Below, piece after piece: positions 59,496-64,000 of a DNA stretch of 64,000 nt. The position numbers were made by a program, and so were the translations under genes. Under the pieces are notes generated by a model, which saw nothing but the letters and a program-made list of their open reading frames with translations, did not search any database and was not told the DNA's origin. Each line of letters starts with the position of its first letter. Positions within the stretch are counted from its first letter, which is position 1. The stretch comes from Exiguobacterium qingdaonense (GTDB lineage Bacteria; Bacillota; Bacilli; Exiguobacteriales; Exiguobacteriaceae): the NCBI RefSeq assembly GCF_018617855.1, contig NZ_JACSKY010000008.1, forward strand, positions 1 to 64,000, written 5' to 3'.

Positions 59496-60437
59496 TCATT
59501 TTAGATTGCAATCGCTTACAATAAACTCCATCTTTCCCGTCACAACGAGAGGTTGATCACTCACCGTCACGAGGAGATGGTCGCCTTTTTTGAGTAAGAC
59601 ACCATCCAATGTACCTTCTCCGTTTAATACACTGACGAGCCGGAAGCGATCTAGTGGTTCGAGCACGAACCCATCTGTGACTTCCATCCGATAGACGTTG
59701 AACTCGTCCGTTTCAATCAATGTCTGAACTGTCCCGCCCGTCACGTCTTTCGTCGTCGGATGGACGATCGCAGGCGCATCCGGTACTGTCGTCACTTCAA
59801 TCGCCTGATCGAGATGGAGCTCCCGGGTATTCCCTTCGTCGTCCGTCCGGTCAAAGTCATATACCCGATACGTCGTGTCCGAAGACTGTTGCGTCTCGAG
59901 AATGACGATTCCTTTCCCGATCGCATGAATCGTTCCACTCGGCACGAAAATGAAGTCACCTGCCTGCACCGGTTGACGGCGTAACAACGTGTCCCACTCA
60001 CCTCGCGCAATCGCTTTGGCCAACTGTTCTTTCGTCTCCGCCGTGTGGCCGAGAATCAACTCTGCACCTTTTTCTGCCTCGACGACATACCAGCACTCCG
60101 TCTTCCCGTATGGCTCTCCTTCTAGGCGCATCGCTTCCTCATCGTTCGGATGGACCTGAACAGAAAGGTCGTCCGCCGCGTCGAGCAGTTTGATGAGAAG
60201 CGGGAAACTGTCGAGTGTATAATCTCCGAACAACTCTCGGCGCTCCTTCCATAAATCAGCGAGTGTCTGTCCTGCAAATTCACCAGACTCAATCACGCTC
60301 ATCCCGTTCGGATGGGCCGAGATGCCCCAACATTCGCCGATGTTTCCTTGCGGCAGGTCATACTCGAACGTCGTCTCGAGCTTACGTCCTCCCCAGAGTC
60401 GTTCTTGAAAGACTGGTGTGCATGTTAAAATTGTCAT
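59496..60437 (-). CDS. manA: Mannose-6-phosphate isomerase, type I
   Basis: The 313-residue protein has the zinc-binding blocks LSVQVHPNDEEA (His pair and Asp), GKTECWYVVEA (Glu) and VPSGTIHAIGKG (His), plus FPLLIKLLDA, all diagnostic of type I phosphomannose isomerases. It interconverts mannose-6-P and fructose-6-P, bringing mannose from the PTS or alpha-mannosidase into glycolysis. A GAGGAGG site precedes the ATG. It is third in the PTS operon. Confidence 0.94.
   Translation of the reverse strand: MTILTCTPVFQERLWGGRKLETTFEYDLPQGNIGECWGISAHPNGMSVIESGEFAGQTLADLWKERRELFGDYTLDSFPLLIKLLDAADDLSVQVHPNDEEAMRLEGEPYGKTECWYVVEAEKGAELILGHTAETKEQLAKAIARGEWDTLLRRQPVQAGDFIFVPSGTIHAIGKGIVILETQQSSDTTYRVYDFDRTDDEGNTRELHLDQAIEVTTVPDAPAIVHPTTKDVTGGTVQTLIETDEFNVYRMEVTDGFVLEPLDRFRLVSVLNGEGTLDGVLLKKGDHLLVTVSDQPLVVTGKMEFIVSDCNLK
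59507..59520. promoter_or_regulatory. cre-like site upstream of the ROK kinase gene
   Basis: TGCAATCGCTTACA fits the degenerate consensus TGNAANCGNWNNCA. It overlaps the last manA codons, 41 bases before the kinase ATG. It may act as a roadblock site. Confidence 0.5.
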
Positions 60438-60479
60438 TTGGAATCCTCCTCATGTCGTCGTTTAGTTGATCGCATGCCA

Positions 60480-60506
60480 ATAGGACGCTCGTCATGAGCG
60501 TCCTAT
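60480..60506 (-). terminator. Stem-loop between the EIIA and manA genes
   Basis: ATAGGACGCTC pairs perfectly with GAGCGTCCTAT around GTCAT. On the minus strand the following T-run is short (TT), so it may attenuate and not fully terminate, leaving partial read-through into manA. Confidence 0.65.
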
Positions 60507-60509
60507 CCA

Positions 60510-60968
60510 TTATGCATACACCGTTTCAAGTTGCATGACAACTTGCTCAACCGTTGTCGCTTCCTTTAATCGATTTCGGAACTCATCATCAATGAGACGT
60601 CTACTCAACAAGGCGAGGATCCGAAGATGCTCATCTCCTTCTGCCGCTTCCGGTACACCGATCATAAAAATCAATTTCGCCGGCTCTCCGTCAAGACTAT
60701 CCCATTCAATCCCTTTCGGTGCTTTTGCGAAGGCGATGACCGGGCGGTTGACCGCATCCGTCTTTCCATGAGGAATCGCGACTTCAAAACCGATCCCGGT
60801 CGAACTGAGTGCTTCCCGCGCTTCAAGTGCCGTAACGAATGCAGCACGGTCATTCAAGTACCCAGCGTCGTCTAATTTTTTCGTCAAAATCTCGAACGCT
60901 TCTTCACGTGATGTTGCCGCCAAATCCAATTCAATCAATGCCTCGTCCATGTAATCCATCAGTTTCAT
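60510..60968 (-). CDS. PTS system EIIA component, fructose/mannitol type
   Basis: The 152-residue protein has the phosphorylated His in FEVAIPHGKTDAVNRPVIAFAKA and the fold MDEALIELDLAATSREEAFEILTKKL, matching PTS_EIIA type 2. In B. subtilis ManP this domain is fused to the BC part; here it is encoded separately, 12 bases after the EIIBC gene. It hands phosphate from HPr to the EIIB domain. Confidence 0.92.
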   Translation of the reverse strand: MKLMDYMDEALIELDLAATSREEAFEILTKKLDDAGYLNDRAAFVTALEAREALSSTGIGFEVAIPHGKTDAVNRPVIAFAKAPKGIEWDSLDGEPAKLIFMIGVPEAAEGDEHLRILALLSRRLIDDEFRNRLKEATTVEQVVMQLETVYA

Positions 60969-60980
60969 CTGTATCTCTCC

Positions 60981-62399
60981 TTACCCGACTTGTTTGAGTG
61001 ATTCCGATTGTTTGACTTTATTCTGTGCCCGTTCTTTTAAGAAAATCGTCATGAACGCCGTGATGAGCGATCCAATGATGACAGAAATGAAGAACATGAT
61101 GACGTTGTCAACAGCACCGAGTACAGCAACGACCGGTCCACCGTGAGGAACGTTGTTCGTCACTCCAACCGTTATGGCGATTGCCGCCCCTACCATTGCA
61201 CCAATCATATTTGCCGGGATGACACGCAGCGGGTCACCGGCCGCAAATGGGATGGCCCCTTCCGTGATGCCGACAAGTCCCATCATGAAAGCCGCTTTAC
61301 CGGCTTCTTGTTCTTCTTTGACAAATAGTTTTTTCCGAATGAATGTCGCAATCCCCATGCCAAGCGGTGGAATACAAATCGCGACCGCAATTGCGCCCAT
61401 GATACCCGTTTGTCCTTCAGCAATCATCGATGCCCCGAATAAGAAAGCGACTTTGTTGACCGGACCACCCATATCAAACGCAATCATCGCTCCGAGCAAC
61501 AGACCAAGAACAATTTTACTCGACCCTTCCATGCCTTGGAGCATTGTCGTAAGACCTTCCATCAATCCAGCAATCGGTGCCCCGACGACGAAAATAAAGA
61601 GGGCCGCGATTGCAGTCATGCTAACAATCGGGATGACAAGAATCGGCATGATAGGTTGAATCATTTGTGGGACTTTCCACGTTTTAATCCAACGAACGAG
61701 ATAGCCGGCTGCAAAACCTGCCAAAATTCCACCTAAGAAACCGGCCCCTGCCTCTGAACCATAAAAACTACCATTCGCCGCGATATATCCACCGACGATA
61801 CCTGGCGCGAGGGCTGGACGATCTGCGATCGCATAAGCGATATAACCAGCTAGAATAGGGACCATGAACATGAAGGATGCCGCCCCCACGTCTAACACCT
61901 TCTGCCAAATCGAGCCCTCTGGAATCGCAAGTCCGTTTGCAGTTGGTTCTCCCCCGATGGCAAGAGCAAGAGCAATCAACAGACCCCCGACGACAACGAA
62001 TGGAATCATGTGACTAACACCGTTCATGAGCGCGCGATAAACGATGTTCCCATCTTTCCCTTTCTTTGCATCTTGTGTCCGAGTCGTTGCTTTTTGAATT
62101 GGTGCTGTCTTGACTCGCTCGATCAGTTCGGCCGGTTGTTTAATTGCATCAGCGACCGGGACGACGACGACACGTTTCCCTGCAAAACGCTCGAGGTCGA
62201 CCGTCTTGTCAGCGGCGATGATGACACCGTCCGCCTCCTTGATTTCTTGTTCGGTCAATCCATTTTCAATTCCAATCGACCCGTGTGTTTCAACTTTTAC
62301 ATCATGCCCAAGCTCGATACCCGTCTTTGACAGCTTTTCGGCCGCCATGTACGTATGTGCGATGCCTACCGGACAAGCTGTGATGGCTACAATCTTCAT
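60981..62399 (-). CDS. PTS system EIIBC component, fructose/mannose family
   Basis: The 472-residue protein has an EIIB domain (1-100) with phosphorylated Cys9 in ITACPVGIAHTYMAAEKL, a short linker, and a C domain of about ten TMs (MNGVSHMIPFVVVGGLLIALALAIG, GPVNKVAFLFGASMIAEGQ, PPLGMGIATFIRKKL). The neighbouring manA and ManR-type regulator suggest a mannose rather than fructose substrate, but both are possible and no fruK is present. It is first in the operon. The upstream DNA (62400-62497) has the inverted repeat TAAATGT...ACATTTA, a possible regulator site. Confidence 0.9.
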   Translation of the reverse strand: MKIVAITACPVGIAHTYMAAEKLSKTGIELGHDVKVETHGSIGIENGLTEQEIKEADGVIIAADKTVDLERFAGKRVVVVPVADAIKQPAELIERVKTAPIQKATTRTQDAKKGKDGNIVYRALMNGVSHMIPFVVVGGLLIALALAIGGEPTANGLAIPEGSIWQKVLDVGAASFMFMVPILAGYIAYAIADRPALAPGIVGGYIAANGSFYGSEAGAGFLGGILAGFAAGYLVRWIKTWKVPQMIQPIMPILVIPIVSMTAIAALFIFVVGAPIAGLMEGLTTMLQGMEGSSKIVLGLLLGAMIAFDMGGPVNKVAFLFGASMIAEGQTGIMGAIAVAICIPPLGMGIATFIRKKLFVKEEQEAGKAAFMMGLVGITEGAIPFAAGDPLRVIPANMIGAMVGAAIAITVGVTNNVPHGGPVVAVLGAVDNVIMFFISVIIGSLITAFMTIFLKERAQNKVKQSESLKQVG

Positions 62400-62497
62400 A
62401 CTCGCATTCCCCTTCCGTATAAATGTTTGATTTGTACTGGCTACATTTATACTTTACTCGAATATGAAAGGGGTTTCAGATGATGTTTTGCCGTTGC

Positions 62498-64000
62498 CTA
62501 CGGCAATAACAGATTACGGAATGCCGCTTGATCCTTCGTCTCAATCAGTTTTCTTACGAGGGCCGGATTTTCTGTAAGCGCTGCAATTTCTTCAAACAGA
62601 TGACTCGAAAATGTCGAGTCCGAGTCCCGGAACTGCAAGAGAAACACGAGCTGAACCTTCTCTTCCCCCCACTCAATCGGCTCTTTTGAAACGAGAACGT
62701 CGATTTTGTTCGACGTTGCCTGTTCAGGGTCGCCGTGCGGAATAGCTACACTCTGTCCAATTGAAGTCGGGCCGGTTCGTTCCCTCGCATATACGGTCTC
62801 CGCATAGGTTGGGTCGATACCGGCTTTTTCTATCAATAGACTGAGTGCATGTCCTCGTGAAACCACCGTATCAACGAAAACGAGGTGTTCGATCAGGGAG
62901 GCGATTGTTGCATGTGAGACGTTACCGAGTCCAAAAACCTCTCTCAATTGCGCGACGTCTTGCTCAGTTAGAACGGCGGAGACGACGTGTACCGGAACAA
63001 GGTCTTGCTTCAAGCCAACCGTTGATAAAATGAAGTCAGGAGTATGGATCGCAATTTGATTCTCGATATCACGTGACGAAGAAAAACCGACAATCTCAAT
63101 TGTATCGTGGAAGTGATTTTTGAGCCGTGCCGCAATCAGCTTACTCGTCCCCATTCCATATGTACAGACGAGCAATATTTTTTTCTTCTCAAGACGGCGT
63201 CGTTCTTCAAGCATTGTTTGAAAATGGAGGGTCAAAAATCCAATCTCGTCTTCAGAGACTTGTAAGCCAAGCTCTTTCTCCAATATCGATGCATGACGTA
63301 ACACGGCAGCATATGTCGCCGTGAAACGTCGCTTGATCTGATCGAGGAGCGGATTTTTGACATCTGTTCGAATCAATTGTCTATACACCATCGGACGAAC
63401 ATGTGCTAAGAGTGATTGAAATAGCTCGCGTTGCAGTACTCCGCCATAAATTGTACCCGTAACGGCGAGGGCGAATCGATTCGTTGTCCGTGCGAGTTCA
63501 GTCGTCACTTGATCTTCTGACGGAATAAACTCTTGCGCACCGGCAAAGGCGAGCATCATGTAAATACGTTCGATAGCTGGAATGGATATCCCAAGTGACT
63601 GCTCGAGGTCCTCCACGAGTTCACATAGCAATGGATAACCGTTCGTCGTTTGTGCCATTTCACGACCAATCGGTGCGAGATTGACATACGTACGTCGCCT
63701 GATACGCTTCAATGTGACGAGTAACCTCGTTTGAAGTAATTCCGCCGCCGAATCGGCATATTGTTTCCCGACACGATGTTCCCATTGGAGCAAGAACGCT
63801 TCAATGAGTTGAACATCTTGACTGTGAGCCCAATTGAACCGTGCATGAACGAGTTGTTGGGTCAGCAGTTCCCGTTTCACAAGCTCTTCACCCTCTACAT
63901 GAAAGGTGCGACGATTGAGTATCAGCCCGTTTCTAGCGAGCAATCGTTCCACTTCGTCCATATCTTGTTTTGCAGTCGCTTCGCTTATAAAAAATGCTCG
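62498..64000 (-). CDS. manR: BglG/ManR-family PTS-controlled transcription activator, 5' end beyond window
   Basis: The minus frame is open through the right edge (at least 500 residues visible), so the true start, with its N-terminal HTH, is outside. Domains seen: remnant of the second HTH region (AFFISEATAKQDMDEVERLLARNGLILNRRTFHVEG), PRD1 and PRD2 (HARFNWAHSQDVQLIEAFLLQWEH... FTATYAAVLRHASILEKELGLQVSEDEIGFLTLHFQTMLEERR), an EIIB-like domain with Cys in ILLVCTYGMGTSKLIAARL, and an EIIA-like domain with His in SVAIPHGDPEQA. This is the ManR/MtlR architecture. It probably activates the adjacent EIIBC-EIIA-manA operon and is controlled by phosphorylation from it. Confidence 0.9.
   Translation of the reverse strand, partial: RAFFISEATAKQDMDEVERLLARNGLILNRRTFHVEGEELVKRELLTQQLVHARFNWAHSQDVQLIEAFLLQWEHRVGKQYADSAAELLQTRLLVTLKRIRRRTYVNLAPIGREMAQTTNGYPLLCELVEDLEQSLGISIPAIERIYMMLAFAGAQEFIPSEDQVTTELARTTNRFALAVTGTIYGGVLQRELFQSLLAHVRPMVYRQLIRTDVKNPLLDQIKRRFTATYAAVLRHASILEKELGLQVSEDEIGFLTLHFQTMLEERRRLEKKKILLVCTYGMGTSKLIAARLKNHFHDTIEIVGFSSSRDIENQIAIHTPDFILSTVGLKQDLVPVHVVSAVLTEQDVAQLREVFGLGNVSHATIASLIEHLVFVDTVVSRGHALSLLIEKAGIDPTYAETVYARERTGPTSIGQSVAIPHGDPEQATSNKIDVLVSKEPIEWGEEKVQLVFLLQFRDSDSTFSSHLFEEIAALTENPALVRKLIETKDQAAFRNLLLP

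Noticed and set aside
61153-61659. 168-codon plus-strand ORF
   Set aside because: It is antisense to the PTS EIIBC gene; its Ala/Ile/Pro-rich sequence is the mirror of membrane-helix codons.
1-64000. CRISPR arrays, tRNA or rRNA genes
   Set aside because: No regularly spaced direct repeats, cloverleaf-like segments or rRNA-like stretches were noticed on either strand.

Overview
The window looks like chromosomal DNA from a Gram-positive bacterium of class Bacilli. Reasons: near-universal AGGAGG-type ribosome binding sites, sigma-A-type promoters, CcpA cre-like sites, a YxdLM/YxeA-type peptide-stress exporter, a LysM/SH3/NlpC-P60 wall hydrolase, a DUF1659/YvrJ/DUF2922 cassette, and an operon with the gene order of Bacillus subtilis ydaJKLMN. 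The moderate GC content and the absence of sporulation genes make Exiguobacterium or a close relative my best guess; this is inference, not proof.

Layout. 1-2.7 kb: a TnpB-type transposon nuclease cut by the left edge, a secreted protein whose stop lies close to it, and a cassette of very small genes (DUF2922, DUF1659, YvrJ, DUF1659) on the minus strand. 3-10.5 kb: a MerR-like regulator, a peptide-antibiotic ABC exporter (YxeA, permease, ATPase) with a divergent response regulator/kinase pair, and a cytoplasmic GAF-GGDEF-EAL protein. 10.7-17.8 kb: a secreted endopeptidase, a membrane EAL phosphodiesterase, a DUF3784 membrane protein, UDP-glucose dehydrogenase and a small membrane protein.

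18-37.8 kb: one large surface-polysaccharide locus, all on the minus strand. It contains chain-length and tyrosine-kinase regulators (CpsC/CpsD), glycosyltransferases, Wzy, Wzx, the initiating sugar transferase, the three-enzyme UDP-L-FucNAc route (CapE, CapF, CapG), and a dTDP-sugar branch (RfbA, RfbB, VioA-like aminotransferase, ATP-grasp, WbqC-like) that probably ends in acylated dTDP-Qui4N. Two tandem beta-propeller glycosidase-like proteins and an acetyltransferase close the cluster. An identical 20-bp motif lies about 100 bp upstream of both apparent transcription units.

38.2-45.2 kb: a divergent plus-strand operon matching ydaJKLMN: a GH8-like lipoprotein, a degenerate GGDEF protein that keeps its c-di-GMP I-site, a DUF2334 protein, a cellulose-synthase-like GT2 and a BcsB-like partner. 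With two EAL proteins elsewhere in the window this suggests an exopolysaccharide controlled by c-di-GMP.

45.4-64 kb: a minus-strand carbohydrate-catabolism region. A BglG/ManR-type PTS regulator (cut by the right edge) is followed by a PTS EIIBC, a separate EIIA, ManA, a ROK kinase and an acetyl-xylan-esterase-like hydrolase. A second operon with a clear sigma-A promoter and cre site encodes a sugar ABC importer, an FAD oxidoreductase, a GH38 alpha-mannosidase, a fused ROK-kinase/RpiR regulator, a DUF4127 protein, NanE and GalM. Together they suggest uptake and breakdown of mannose- and possibly ManNAc-containing glycans. I saw no rRNA, tRNA or CRISPR array.
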